Shown piece after piece: positions 52,064 through 64,000 of a stretch of DNA of 64,000 nucleotides. The stretch is from contig JNEU01000733.1 in the NCBI GenBank assembly GCA_000697475.1, positions 61,152 through 125,151 on the forward strand, read 5' to 3'. Position 1 is the first letter of the stretch. The number at the start of each line of letters is the position of its first letter. The notes beneath the pieces are model-generated. The model searched no databases, was not told where the DNA came from, and saw only the letters and a list, made by a program, of their open reading frames with translations. A program made the position numbers and the translations under genes. Origin of the DNA: Lichtheimia corymbifera B2541. Its lineage: Eukaryota > Mucoromycota > Mucoromycetes > Mucorales > Lichtheimiaceae.

Positions 52064-53824
52064 TCAACATCCTACGGATGCTGTATTGGTAGTGGCAGCC
52101 GTTGTCGTGATGGCTGGATGATGGTGGGTGATCGTAGTAGTAGTGGTGGTGGTGGCGATAACGTTATCATTGTTGGGGTTTCTCCAACCCATGTCGCTGT
52201 TATCAACCCCTGAAGCATGAATAGTACCGACTAATTCATGCTGCTGCTGTTGTTGCTGTAGCTGACGTTTACGTCGGTCTTCGTGTCGTTGGTGAGTCTT
52301 CATGTGTTGCGACAAGTTATCGGAACGGGAAAAGGCCTTGTTGCAGTTGGGGAACGTGCATGGAAAGGGACGTTCCAAAGTGTGAATTCGCATATGTCGC
52401 TTTAGATGTTCCAGACGCTTAAATCTTCGTTGGCATTGTGGCACAGGACACATGTGTGATTTGAGTTGGATAGGTGGTTGTTGCTGTTGTGCTGCTGATA
52501 GCCGTGTACTCATGTCAAAAGGAAACGGATGAAGTAACATGCCTGGAGTAGTAGTGATATTGCTGCTTGAAAAAGTTGTAAAAGGAGATCCTGCAGATGA
52601 CGACAAAGGAGTTGTTTCCATTACTGGTTGATGTTGATGGTGGAAACCGGTTTCATGGTTTAGTGTCATTGTGGGTTGCGGCACAACAGCGGCATTATGC
52701 GGCTGGAATGATGGCTTTGGATCGATAATAGAATTAGCGTGTTGCTAGTGAATTGCAGTTTGAGTGTGAGTGATAAGAAAAGGCACCAACTAAAGAAGAA
52801 ACAATAAAGTTTGTCCTACCTCATACAATGGGGCAGCGGCATCACCACGTTGCTCAAAAAAGGCTGCTGATCCATTTGGTAAGTCGTCCGTTCGCGTTGA
52901 TAAAGCATGTGACACAGTGGCCATCCCATTATGATCATCACCGGCCCCATTGACAGCTGCTGCCGTTTTTTGATTTCCTGTGTCACCAAGTGCTTGCTGT
53001 TGTTGCTGCTGCTGTTGCATGGCCTTTTTGGTGTGCGTTCTGCAATGCGCATGGAAGTTGTCGGATCGGCTAAAGCTCTTGCCACATCCAGGAAATCGAC
53101 ATTGATATGGCCGTTCTCCTGTATGCACCAACATGTGCCGTTTCAAGTGCTCATAGCGTTTGAAACTCCATCCACAGAATGCATACTTGCATACATGCTT
53201 ATGTTGCACATTGGGGCGATCGGTGCTTTTTGCAGCTGGTGGTGTCATTTTAACGTGTCTCTTTTTGGTGCCATCACCTGATATAGAGGAGGAGGGTGGT
53301 GGTGGCATCATGGCAAACTGTTGTTGTTGCTGGAGAATATCACCACTACTTGTGTAATCGGAAGGTGGAGTTGGTACACTGGGGTGTGATAAACCTCCTT
53401 GTTCATCAAGTGAAATGTTGGTTGCTGTGGAGCTGCGACGCATTAGCTCATCTTGCTGCATCATCCAAAATTGCTGTTGACGTGGATGGCTCATGTATCC
53501 AAAGGGTCCTACATCGACCGAATACTTGCGTGCTGTATTAATGAGCTGCTGCTGTTGTTGCATTGCGTCGTAATGAGTTGGTGACACTGTGGGAGTAAGC
53601 GGTGTCGAAGTAGCTGTGCCTGACATTTCGGGATATAAGGCTCCACCAGCAGCAGAGTAAGTGATATTACTGCCACGACCATTACTGCTTATTGGGGACA
53701 AGTATGCAGTTGCAGGGTGAGGTGGAGTTGCATACATCATTGCATCAGATATAGGAAGATGGTGTTGTTGCATTGATGATGGGTCAATAAAAGGGCTATC
53801 CATGCTGCTGTGATGGGATTCCAT
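52064..53824 (-). CDS. C2H2 zinc-finger transcription factor with two separated finger pairs
   Basis: Two exons (52820-53824, 52064-52744) joined by a 75-base intron (donor GTAGGA, acceptor CACTAG), 561 residues. The first finger pair lies at about 205-265: [19 protein letters not shown] and [19 protein letters not shown]. The second pair lies at about 430-490: [19 protein letters not shown] and [19 protein letters not shown]. Both pairs are of the paired type common in fungal regulators. The rest is Gln/Ser/Thr/His-rich. Without the intron, the upstream frame stops soon after the splice site and the downstream frame lacks a nearby ATG. That, and phase-0 closure, argue for one gene. A probable 5'UTR intron (donor GTACGTATAT near 53900, acceptor GCTTGCAG at about 53830) makes 53824 the start; ATG 53839 would be used if unspliced. 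Two adjacent genes cannot be fully excluded. Confidence 0.8.
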
Positions 53825-56278
53825 TTTTCTGCAAGCCATGTTCAAAACCTTGTGAGTCGATGGAAAGGAAAGGTCATCATCTAAATGTTATATACGTACC
53901 TTTTTTCAATCCAAGAAGATCAGTGATAAATGATAGGATGATATGCGATCAAGCAGTATATGTACGAAGGAAATGAAAAGCTCTCCATGTCAGGATGTAT
54001 TTATATACATCGGAAGGACAATGTCAGGATATAATCAGAAAGAGGCCCGTGAAAAGAAAGGGTGATTCTGGCGGTAAGGCACGCATCACCCTAGAGAAGC
54101 GTGCATCAAGAAAGCTGTACAATTGATACGCGTTCATACACATTTTTACAAGCTCAATCAGGGATAGGCACTTGGGGTGATAGGAAAAAGTAAGGTACTG
54201 GACGCATGGTCCGGATTGTCGAAGCAACAGCGTGTTCTCCCGGATACTATGGTGTGTGCGTGCATTGACAGGTGCATGGAATCTCCATTTTCCTTGTGCT
54301 ATCCCCTTTGTGCATAACAAAAGAAGATGACTGAAAAGGAGCAAGAGAAAGAGGGAGAACATGAAGATCGTCTTTGTTACTAGGGGAGTGGAAGTACACA
54401 AAAGAGGTGGGTGATTGTGATAGAAGAGTAAAGATGCTCTTTTAACTTCCTCTCCTCCTCATTACCAGCAGCTGCTCACCCTCGTGGGTGTGGTAGTTGA
54501 TCAGATAGCAAGATAAAGACGCTCATACCCAACGGGATATACTGTCCTATTGGAAATGATTCTGCTGGTCCTTGCTGTAGGAGTGTGGTCTTGCCTCGTG
54601 CGTACATGTGCTTTACCACAAAACTGATATGAGCCAAACAACGTCAACATAACACCTCTCCTCTTTTTCTTCTCCTTCTAGGTCCTGACTTGGTCTCCTC
54701 GACATTGCAGCAACACCATCATTTCCTATTGAGGCTGCCACCATCATATATTGAAACAAGCTCCAATTGTGAATGGTTTTCTGGAACAAGTAAAACGATT
54801 GTGCACCAGTATATGCCTGCTCACTAATCGGGTATACGTATAACAGCAAGGAATTGGGAAGGCGGTTATCATTGGTGAGGATAACAATGAACAACAAGAA
54901 ACACACAAGGGTGATAAAAGAGTACTTTAAACCATGGGCCAATTATATGTACCTAATTCTGCTGTTGTCCTCCCCTCCTCGAGAATAATGGCTTGAAACC
55001 AAGCAAGATTTAATAGTAGTCTACGCACGTTTATTAATCTCTTGCTTCTTCTTCCATGAACTTTAATGCCGTTAATGTACAAACGTACGTCATACACATC
55101 ACTCATTTGGTTTGTGAGCCTGTGAGCAATATGGTTGGTTATAATGTCCCTCTCCTAACCATCCCCCGGATACTAGAAAAAAGTGGAAGTTGCACATATT
55201 CAGGGTCCTGCACGCGTTTTGTGAACTCTTGATTTTTCCCTCCTCCTGTGCCATCGAGCTTAAGGGGGATGAGAGATACCTTATTTGGGTACCTTACCCG
55301 ATCGATCCTTATCCATGCCTCGTTTTATATCTGTACTGATCTGCACAGATCATCATGGGAGATGTATATGTATATGTGAGCGTGCGATTGTGGGTGATCA
55401 TGTGGCTTGAAGACGGCCATGTACGTTTTTAGCTGAAACCTCCTCAAATCTATGTTGCTGGCCACGATGTCCAGTAACCAAATGTGAGGAGCTTTGGTAT
55501 TCCACCAATAGAAATTCATGTCTTTTCTGTTATTTGCACATGGTCCTTGGTACAAGTGTATGGTATTGGCTGCTTCCCCTTTTTTCACCGCGTATCCTAG
55601 TAAAAACCAATACCTTGGATATGAAGCAGTGGCTAGAATATGCATTGCACAATATGTGTATATACTGCAGTCACCGGCAGTAGCTGTAATAGGATGCCTC
55701 CCATAGTCTCCCTGCAGCTCTCCTTTTGTTTCTCGGAACCCTTCCATAGCATACTGAAAAGCACCATATCCGGGTTTCGTACTCTGTGGGCATTCAGAAT
55801 GGCTTGCGACATAGCATACTACTTATTACAAAATATAACGACAAGGGCTTGTTGATCATTCAAACATACCTCTCCATCGTTTCAAAATAAGAACAATGGT
55901 ATCATGTGGGGATGTTGTTGTTATTAGATCGGCTCAAATGATGGAAAGGGGACAAATAGGGTGTTTCATGTCATGATCTCTGTCTTTTACAGAGCACCAC
56001 GCGGAAAAGACGACATCCTTATACGCCCGCATATCCCCGAAAAGATGCTAACACCGGACAGAATGACTTTGGGGAATAGCAGTGGTAACAATAACTGCTG
56101 CTGCGGTGCGTACTGCGGGGTAAATCAGGCTGAGCTTAATTAAGTGTCTGCCATTGTATTTATGCAAGACATCATATTTATGCAACCCATCACTCCCACG
56201 ATTCTGTTTTTTCTTTCTTTCTTGTAGCAGATATATATCTTTTTTCGTCTACAAAGAGCACATACAGCAAACGTTTAA
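53825..56278. other. Gene-poor intergenic region, C2H2 gene / epoxide hydrolase
   Basis: 2.45 kb between divergent genes. Apart from one doubtful minus-strand frame (55325-55747) I see no gene. There is no tRNA or transposon signature. Confidence 0.4.
55325..55747 (-). CDS. Doubtful hypothetical protein or last exon of an unknown gene
   Basis: An ATG-led frame of 140 residues that stays open for 31 codons upstream of the ATG (SHSECPQSTKPGYGAFQYA). It has varied composition with aromatic residues and no low complexity until the end. About 55870, on the same strand, a good donor (GAG|GTATGTTT) lies in a separate open stretch. An upstream exon is therefore conceivable. No family recognised. It could be a chance frame. 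Confidence 0.25.
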   Translation of the reverse strand: MEGFRETKGELQGDYGRHPITATAGDCSIYTYCAMHILATASYPRYWFLLGYAVKKGEAANTIHLYQGPCANNRKDMNFYWWNTKAPHIWLLDIVASNIDLRRFQLKTYMAVFKPHDHPQSHAHIYIYISHDDLCRSVQI

Positions 56279-57836
56279 ATGTCTATCCGCACGTTTGAAA
56301 TCCCCGCTGTACCAAAGGAAAGGTGGGATCAACTAAGAAAGAAATTGGCGGAGGCTGTATATCCAAGTGAATTGGATAAGGATGTTGGATGGCGATACGG
56401 CGTACCTAGCTGGGCAATCAAACCCGTCGTCAAGACATGGCTCGATGAATACGATTGGGAAACTGCACGCGTTGAAATGAATCGTTGGCATCATTACCAA
56501 ACCACCATTGAAGATATTGCGATACACTTTATTCACGAGCCATCAAAAGACCCAAATGCTGTGCCATTGCTTTTACTTAATGGGTGGCCTTCCACATTCT
56601 ATGAGTATCACAAGGTGATTGAAGCGTTACGCGATGGCGGTAGTACAGATGGTCAGGTAGTAACATGCCGCAGCAACGCCTTTTCCACATCTTTGGTTGA
56701 CACAATAGGGGTATAGGCATTCCACGTGGTGATTCCTAGTATGCCCGGATATGGATTTTCCGAAGCACCAAAGCAACCTGGTTGTGGTCTTGCCAAAGTT
56801 GCCCAAATTATGAATGAATTGATGATGCGTCTCGGTTACAACAAATATTGTATGTCTTTGAAATGAACAACGGGTGGCCAAATTACTAATGTGTCAGGTT
56901 ATAGGTTTACATGGTTCAGATTGGGGTGCTGTTATTGGCAAATATATAGCTATACGACATGATGACAACTGCAAAGGCTTCCATACAATCATGCCAATGT
57001 TTGTGCCACCTGTGCCATCAATAGCCAACTTCATGTCTCGTCCCATGGCAGTGGCAAAGTATTGTGCAAGCATGTTAATTGGCAACGACATGGTGTATGG
57101 CGCTGGCAAAGTCAAGACTATTGGAAGAGGGTTTGCAGACATTGACAATAACGAGGATGCTGGTTATCGTGCCATCCAAGCTACTCGTCCTTACACCTTG
57201 AGTTATGCTTTGACAGATAGCCCCGTGGGCCTTTTAGGTAAGTGGTAGTAGTGATAGTAGTGCTATCCCTCATATAACATGATGCTCATTAATATATAGC
57301 ATGGATTCTCGACAAGTTTCATCATTGGACATATTATAAATCAGGCAACAAGGATGAAGCCATTCTTCCGGAATCCATCAGCATGAATGAGTTGCTCACC
57401 CAGGTGATGATATATTGGTTGACCGGCAACATGGCTTCATCCGCACGTTTGTATCACGAAGTTTATCATGATCCTGCCTTCCATGTGATTGTTTCCACAA
57501 CTCCCGTACGTATCCCAGTAGCAGTTGGCGTTTTTCGAGAAGAAATCACGGCTGTAAGTGAATATACATCATAGGTATAATTTATTATATATGCATTAGA
57601 TTGATATGTGATGGTATAGGTGCCTCGTGAGTGGGTAGAAGCTACAGCTAATGTGCAACAATGGTCCGAATTTGAAATGGTAGGTGAACTCTATAGGAAT
57701 AAAGGACAAGAGGGTATTCATTGTTATTGTATGTTGTTAGGGTGGTCATTTCCCTGCTTTGGAAGTGAGCGAGTTGTTTATCAATGACATCCAAAAGTTT
57801 GGTAGAATGTTACAATCAAATGATAGCTTTGAATAA
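56279..57836 (+). CDS. Epoxide hydrolase (alpha/beta-hydrolase with EHN domain)
   Basis: Hydrolyses epoxides to diols through an aspartyl ester intermediate. Six exons (56279-56656, 56717-56849, 56905-57237, 57300-57553, 57620-57679, 57741-57836), 417 residues. The N-terminal EHN lid-anchor domain (about 3-85) shows PKERWDQLRKKLAEAVYP and RVEMNRWHHYQTTI. The oxyanion loop is NGWPST (101-106), with Asn where most members have His. The nucleophile is Asp176 in LHGSDWGA. The catalytic His389 lies in GGHFPALE near the C-terminus. The lid region contains aromatic residues that may include the epoxide-polarising Tyr, but I cannot assign it. It resembles microsomal/juvenile-hormone-type enzymes, yet has no N-terminal membrane anchor. 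Natural substrate unknown. Confidence 0.9.
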
Positions 57837-58018
57837 ACAGTTGCTTTATTATGTTGGATCCATCTTAATAACGTCGTTCGTGTGAGAGGGAGGGGCAGTG
57901 ATAATATCCTTGTGACGGTGGGCTTGCTCGATCTTCTCATTCAGTGCCCGCTTCGTGCTTCTTGCTTCTTTCATACTCATATTCACCTGTATACACGCAT
58001 TCCTTCACCGCCTTCTTG

Positions 58019-61000
58019 ATGAGCAACGACTACCAGCTCCTTGAAAAGAAGGAAATCAGCGCGCTTGAATCGCGGTGCCAGTTACTGAATGTATTTCGAA
58101 GTGGGGCAACAAAGACGCAACAAGAACTAGTCTCGTTATACGAACGACGCCTTCAAGCATGTCAAGAAGAGACCTCCAAAGCTCTTGCCGACGCTTCCAC
58201 AGCAGAAACCAATGCCAACACCTTACGGCAACATAACGAACAGCTTCAATTGACGATTGCGGCTCTCCAAGTACGACTCGATGCTGCCATCCATGGCAAG
58301 CAAGACCAAGACGAAGGTCGAGAGGAATACGAGGATGAAATGACGATCGAATCAGTGCTCAAGAACAAGGACAATGGCCATTCTGCCAGCCGGTTAGCAA
58401 AGCTTATGCTTGCGTATGATCGAAGTCGTGACAAGGAGAAGTATGAGAGCGTGTATGACGAGCTATTTCAGTTACGTGAGGAGCAAGTCAAGCTGATTGC
58501 ACAAAACACCAATATGCGAGCTTCCAATGAACAACTGCGAGCTGCTCATAACGACACAATGCGACGACTGGGACGAGCACATGATCAATGTGATTACATG
58601 AAAAAGCAACTTGAATCCTCAAAGCAACACACGCATGATCTTGAAAAGATGCATCAAGAACAAAAAGAGCAGGTTGGTTTATTGGGTGATTGCGATATTG
58701 GGAATATAAGGATTGACATATGGATATATAGATCCAGCATTTGAATGATGAATTGCACACTATGAAAACGCAAAAGGAGGATTTACAGAAAGCATTGCAG
58801 GCGACAGGATTTCAGTTGCGTGAATTACTGCAGGCTGTGCATATCGAGAAACACTTGCTTCCGCCATCCATCCAAAGCTCAGCTGATTTATACAACTATG
58901 CGAATACAGTGACTGATATGGATCCTGATTTGCTCGTGTTCAAAGATATCGACGAATTGCAACAAAAGAACCAGGAATTGATAAAAAAACTGCAACAATT
59001 GACAAGTGCCTTACGAGATAAGACTGCCGAGTTGAATGCATTCAAATCACGATCAGCGAATGAACAGCAACAGCAACAGCAAAAACTAAAGGAAGCTTAT
59101 CATGTCATTGCTGATCTCAAAACATCCAACAATGTCAACAAGATACAGTAAGTCATATGAGGATGGTGAAGCAGGAAGGGTAAAAATTGACCGCATGTAT
59201 ATTTAGGCGATCAGTAACAAATGGCAGCAGCAGTGGATCGGCAAAGTCTTTGGATGATATCTTTGCTCATGTGAAGATTGGACAGGAATTGAAGCAATTG
59301 GAAGATGACTTGGAACGTGCACACAGGGAGACAAATGAGATGCGTCTACAGCTATTGCGAGCCAAAGAAGAGATCAAGCATTATCAACACCAAGCCGAAT
59401 CATACAAGGATACCAGTGATACTCGTCTTGCAGAGCTTTCAAAGCAACAAACAGTGGAAGCAGGTCTTCGGCAGCGATTAAACGAGGTTACAAAGATGCT
59501 AGATCAACAAAAAGATGAGATTGTCAGACTCGATCGAGCCAAGTCACTTGCAGAAAACAACTCAATCAGCACACAAAAGAGATTGGAATATTATGAGAAG
59601 ATATACAACGAGACAGCTAGAGAAAAGGAAGCGTGTGTACGCCAGATTGAGGAATTGACCAAGTCAACGCGCAATCAAGTATCTATATGGGAGCAAAAAT
59701 TGACAAAGGCGACAGAATTCAGCGAGCATTTGAAGACAATGGTCAACAAATATGAGAAAGACATCGATAATATGGAGAAGGAGCTGACATCCACCAAACA
59801 ACAATTGCGAGAACAACGAAGTCGACCAGATGATCACCAGCTGCAACAAGAACAACAAAGAATGGATCGATGGAATCCTATGGAGGAGGTGAAACGACTG
59901 GAACGAGAAAATATTCGATTGGCTAAGGAGCTAGCTGAAATCAATGAACAGCATGTCATTCTCGAAGCCAAGATGGCGAATTATGAACAAGAGCGTGATC
60001 CTGAACGACTAGCACAGTTTGAAAAGGATGCAGCAGATCTAGCTGAAGCACGTGCCAGTATTGAAACACTACAACAACAATTGAAGCAATATGAAGTGGA
60101 GTTGAAGATCAGCAATGACGAGATCACAAAGATATCACAGGAGCGTAGTGCATTTGTTGATGACATGACCGCCAAACTCAGTGCTCAGCAACAACAACTT
60201 GATGATTATCGCAGCAGAGAAAAAGCCATGGAGACTTCAGCGAATGAAATTCAACGTATCAAGGATGAAAAACTGGAGGCTGAGAATACATGGCAACGAC
60301 AAAAGGATTTGCTCACAGAGGAGATCAACAGCATGCGTTCGAAGCTCATGGCCCAAGAAGAGAGAGCACAGCAATTGCAGGAGGAGATGAATGCTCAAGT
60401 CAACGTTGTCAAGGAAACGCAACAGCAATTGGAGCGTGTCAAGGGTGAATTGGAAGAGAAGGAAAAGGCACAGGCTGATAGCAATGCGACATCGACACAA
60501 GAGACTGAGCAGCTTACAAAGGAGTTGAATGACGTCAAACAGCAACTTGCAACTGCACAATCGCAAGCATCATCTGCTGAAAAGACGCTGGTTGAACAAA
60601 AGACACAGTGGGAGAACACTATGAGTGGTTTACGTGCCGAGTAAGTATTGAGATCAATCATGGTGCGGAGTCATCAAGCAGCTGACAACATTTTCACTTT
60701 TGCAGGTTAGCGGAAGCCACATCACAAATGCTTGAGCTCAAGAGTAAATTGGCCGGTATCGACATGAGTGAAAAGCAGAGTTCATCTACTACAGTCACCA
60801 GCGAGGCATTTTCAGATGACAACGTAAACCAGCTTGCTGTCACACTCCAACGACAATACAAAGAACTTCAAGTTCAGCATAAGGGAGTCGAGGAACAGCG
60901 TACCCAGCTACAGCAGAATCTTGAAAACACACAACAGGAGCTTGAGCGCCTAAAGATACAGCTTGAGGAATTGCAGCATGAAAGTGAGGAGAAGAGGAAA

Positions 61001-61989
61001 CAGCAGGATACGACACTCAAATCGATGATGAGCAAGGCTTCTGCTTACATGGATAACAATCAACGTCTTCGAGGTGTGCTTAGCGAGTTGGAAAATGAAT
61101 GCAAGGCATTGAAGGAGAAGCTAGCCGAGAAACAAATGCCAGCCACAGCTACATCAGAACAGCAAGCTGAACAAGAGAAACAAGAAGCAGCGTCATCAGC
61201 AGCACAACCCACTCCAACCAATACAGCCGAATTGGAAGAGATGAAGAAGAAGATTGAAGAAATAGAAAAGGAAAAGGCAACACTAAGTGAAGAACTCAGT
61301 AAGAACGCCCTCAATGTAAGGTCTTGGCATGGAATTATATGATGGGGTTCTTATTGACCTGATTCTGTAGATGAAGAAATACCAAGCTGCAACAGCCGCC
61401 TACAAGAAACGGTGGGAGACTTCACAAGAACAACTGAAGGAACTGCAATCCAAGGTAAGCATTATCAATATAGCTTTGATGCTATACGAAAGAGTCTCAC
61501 ATTTTATTACAGCAGTCGGGCGAGGGTAACCAAGAAAAGGTCAAATCGTTGGAGGAGGCATTAGATGCTGCCAAAAAGGAAGCTTTGGAAGCCGTCAAAA
61601 AGGAAAAGGAAGCTTTAGAAGCTGCCAAGAAGGAAAAAGAGCAGATTGAAGGCAAATTTGAAAACCTGAAACAACAGGCTCAAGCTCTTCAGGTATGATA
61701 TTGCACAAGATTCGGTAAACATGTAGTCTGATATCTTTTTTCCTTGTAGGTCAAATACAATAACCTTCTCAAGAGGTCACGTGTACTCCTCACTGAAAAG
61801 GTAATTGAAGTCATATAGAAACTGGAGCGTGAATGATGCTTACTCCTTCTATAGGCTGCAGCCGAGAAAGAGCTTCAAGAACTCAAGCAAAAGATGAACG
61901 AGTCTGAATCTTCAGCAGGCGTCAAGCGAACATTAGATACTGAAAATCAGGAGGGATCCAAATCACCCAAAACACCCAAGACTCAATAA
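58019..61989 (+). CDS. MLP1: TPR/Mlp1-like nuclear pore basket protein
   Basis: Coiled-coil filament of the nuclear basket, involved in mRNA surveillance and mitotic checkpoint scaffolding. Eight exons: 58019-58672, 58738-59147, 59207-60640, 60706-61315, 61371-61454, 61513-61692, 61750-61800 and 61855-61989. Together they encode 1185 residues and all phases close. It is heptad coiled coil almost throughout. The family call rests on the N-terminal third: LRELLQAVHIEKH, then LLVFKDIDELQQKNQELIKK, which matches the TPR motif around NIEELQQQNQRLL, and SRLAKLMLAYDRSRDKEKY upstream. The C-terminus is short, ending in KSPKTPKTQ with a proline-directed site pattern, instead of the long acidic tail of animal TPR. 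It is shorter than yeast Mlp1 (about 1875). Exon 6 has a tandem NAGNAG acceptor (CAG at 61513). Confidence 0.8.
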
Positions 61990-64000
61990 CTTACTGCATA
62001 CCCATCCCTCGCATTGTCATCATTTTCAATCATTGGCTATAAAGTTGATAATTGGCACCATCAAATCAAGTACGTGGTACAGGTGGTCTTATTGGCATTG
62101 ACAATGGTCGATCATCATCTTGAAACAAAAAGTTATTCTATTATGTATTATGGTAGTAGTCATGGATGGAATGGACTGAGACGGATGATATATACATGCT
62201 TTTGGTGGTGGTGACATTGTGAAAACAGGGATTGGCGAGCTTGATCGTGAAACTTGACCACAAGGTGTGCTACACTCAGCCGACCAATATTGTTCTATGA
62301 AATACCCCACGTTTCATTGTAAAGTTTAGAGATACAGACAACTTCATGTTTTCTTTATGCTTGCTGTATGACAAGTGGTCTTTGTTCATTGTTAATAGCT
62401 TGATCCTGATAGTATAAAAGATGCAGAGGGACTTGTGTAATAAAACTAATAGGAGCAAGGTTTGAAGGGTTCTTATTGGTGGAGAGTGCATGATAGACAA
62501 TCCCTAAATAGTAAGGTCTGCCTATGATGTGGTTAAACAGGCATAAATGATCAGTGCATCCAAGACTATGAGCGATAATGGTATTGTTTGCCTCTAGGGT
62601 TCGTTCTTATATAAGGCTATACATACAAGGTGGATCACACTGATAGGGCTGTTGTCATAGGTAAGCATCACGTACTTGTGCCACAGAGCTCATCATCTTT
62701 CTTAGCCGTAATGATTTAGGCTTACAATGGATCAAGCTTCCGTAACAAGCAGGGTTGTTGGGTACCATTACTATGGGTTTATTAACATTGAAAATCAAAC
62801 GTCTATTTAAACATGTATACAATCAGTCATTGGCACTACCCATTGTCTAATCAGCATATGAACAATGAAGCTTTAATGAATATAATATATGACAGAAGGA
62901 ACAAGAGCGTCTCGATACAATGATGTGGATATAATCCAATCTCCTCTTCCGGTCTTCAAATTTCTATCCTTCCTTTCCTTCCAGATGCCAACCAGTGGAT
63001 CACAAAGAATCAGCAGGTGTCGTTGTGTCATTGTATCCTTGGTTGCTGCCGTCATAGCACCTTCATCCAAATTTGTAAAAGTAGCTGTTGCATGCATTGA
63101 CTTGAATGTTGCAATATCATCCATGGCTCTTGTCAAAGATATAAGCCCTCAATTCCATGCCATCAAGTTCATCCAATCCATCATCATCCTCAGCCGTATC
63201 CACGTGTTCGTGACTGCTGAAGACGAGCCAAGTAGTCAAAGCAACATTCCAGGATTCCACATTAATGCACTTGATTGCCTCCGTCCATTCATCCATAACC
63301 GTTGCGAGTCCAATACGAAAGAGCCTCTGTGATCGCTGCTGATATGCTTCCTTTTCCATCCGAGTGTTGGTCTCTCTTTTTCTTGGTCATTTTCAGTGCA
63401 GCTCAACAAGGGAAGAATGCTTGTATTGCGGGATACTTGATAGCTGGTATGGGACCATCCATTAGAAGTCGTATGCATCATTGCAAGTTTCCACACGTAA
63501 ATAAAGCTGCTTTTATACAATGGCTATCAGCTATCCACGTGAAGAGGCCGCAAGTAACTTGAGACAATGGAGACCTTGCTAATGGCAGCTGCTGTTACGG
63601 GATGGTTGTGGCAGAGGAGCGTGTTGTAGTAGTAAGCTGACAAGATTGTGAACACTGCTTGAGACAATAAGTCATTGCTAATAGTAACTTCTGGAATGAA
63701 TGCTGTTTCGTTTGATTGTGGCATTGGAGTGTGCAAGACAGTGTGTACTTTCAAGAAAGGCGTGTGTTGAAGTGGGGTGCACACGCCATGAGCTTGCCAT
63801 TCAGCTCAAGACAAACGGATCAAGATATTCGTAGCATTGACATGGTGTATTGGAAGCAAGGCAATCGTTTGCAGATGGTGGTTGTACTTGAATGGGGGCA
63901 ACAGTTGAGAATGGGAGGAGGAAGAGGGCAAGAAGCCAAGAGTGGAAGAGGTGGAAATTAAATAGATCAGACACTGCCATGCACTCTATAAATTACTCCA
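61990..64000. other. Right-end region without a supportable gene
   Basis: Two kb downstream of the TPR gene. Only the doubtful overlapping minus-strand frames at 62873-63359 stand out. The rest shows short open frames without family resemblance. A gene starting beyond 64000 could extend its promoter here. Confidence 0.4.
62873..63359 (-). pseudogene. Two overlapping minus-strand frames, possibly a frameshifted gene
   Basis: A first ATG-led frame (63359 to 63117, 80 codons) has natural-looking composition (EAYQQRSQRLFRIGLATVMD, then an acidic ED-rich stretch DTAEDDDGLDELDG). It ends at a TGA. A second frame (63136 to 62873) overlaps it by 20 bases in another phase and stays open for 87 codons. 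No canonical intron joins them. This pattern fits a single frameshift in a once-continuous gene, a sequence error, or chance. No protein family recognised. Confidence 0.25.

Noticed and set aside
52790..53845. Treating the two finger-pair frames as separate genes
   Set aside because: Downstream frame lacks an ATG near its beginning, and a phase-0 GTAGGA...CACTAG intron links the two. The one-gene model is preferred but flagged as testable.
54613..54942. Minus-strand frame with a hydrophobic N-terminus
   Set aside because: It has no ATG at its start (TTG), no family resemblance and no splice context.

Overview
This is a nuclear segment of a fungal genome, most likely from Mucoromycota (order Mucorales is my best guess). 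It has compact, intron-rich genes. I could place 98 spliceosomal introns by reading frame and protein family, nearly all 48-80 nt long. It encodes a single-chain ATP-citrate lyase (ascomycetes split this enzyme in two), a Ste12 with two C2H2 fingers, and a complete Dicer, HEN1 and Gemin5. The species call is inference from gene content only.

Layout, left to right. 1-8.6 kb: mitochondrial ribosome-recycling GTPase MEF2 (cut by the window edge), exosome cap RRP40, SWI/SNF core SNF5, the cristae protein MIC10, a VAP/Scs2 ER tether, and the small-RNA methyltransferase HEN1. 9.9-13.5 kb: two intronless genes, an ankyrin-repeat protein and STE12. 16.2-23.4 kb: two many-exon genes, ARP5 (INO80 complex) and a GEMIN5-like WD40 protein. 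23.4-27.0 kb: no conserved gene, but a diverged tandem duplication of about 1.5-2 kb. Copy A carries a possible 49-residue membrane microprotein. Copy B is disrupted and holds a small minisatellite. 27.3-32.6 kb: Dicer on the minus strand, convergent with GEMIN5. 33.7-39.0 kb: Polo kinase and a TPX2-like basic protein, tail to tail. 40.0 kb: tRNA-Lys(CUU). 41.0-47.1 kb: a bHLH regulator and an 11-exon coiled-coil protein without a clear family. 47.3-51.0 kb: ATP-citrate lyase. 52.1-53.8 kb: a four-finger C2H2 regulator. 56.3-62.0 kb: an epoxide hydrolase and a TPR/Mlp1-like nuclear-basket protein. The last 2 kb holds only doubtful reading frames.

Functional themes. Small-RNA and RNP biology is well represented: RRP40, HEN1, GEMIN5 and Dicer lie within 32 kb. 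Chromatin remodelling is represented by SNF5 and ARP5, and mitosis by PLK, the TPX2-like protein and possibly TPR. This is linkage only; eukaryotic neighbours need not be co-regulated. Exon structures are mine, read from splice-site consensus, frame closure and protein-family fit. For every fully contained multi-exon gene the exon lengths sum to a multiple of three. None is checked against transcripts.
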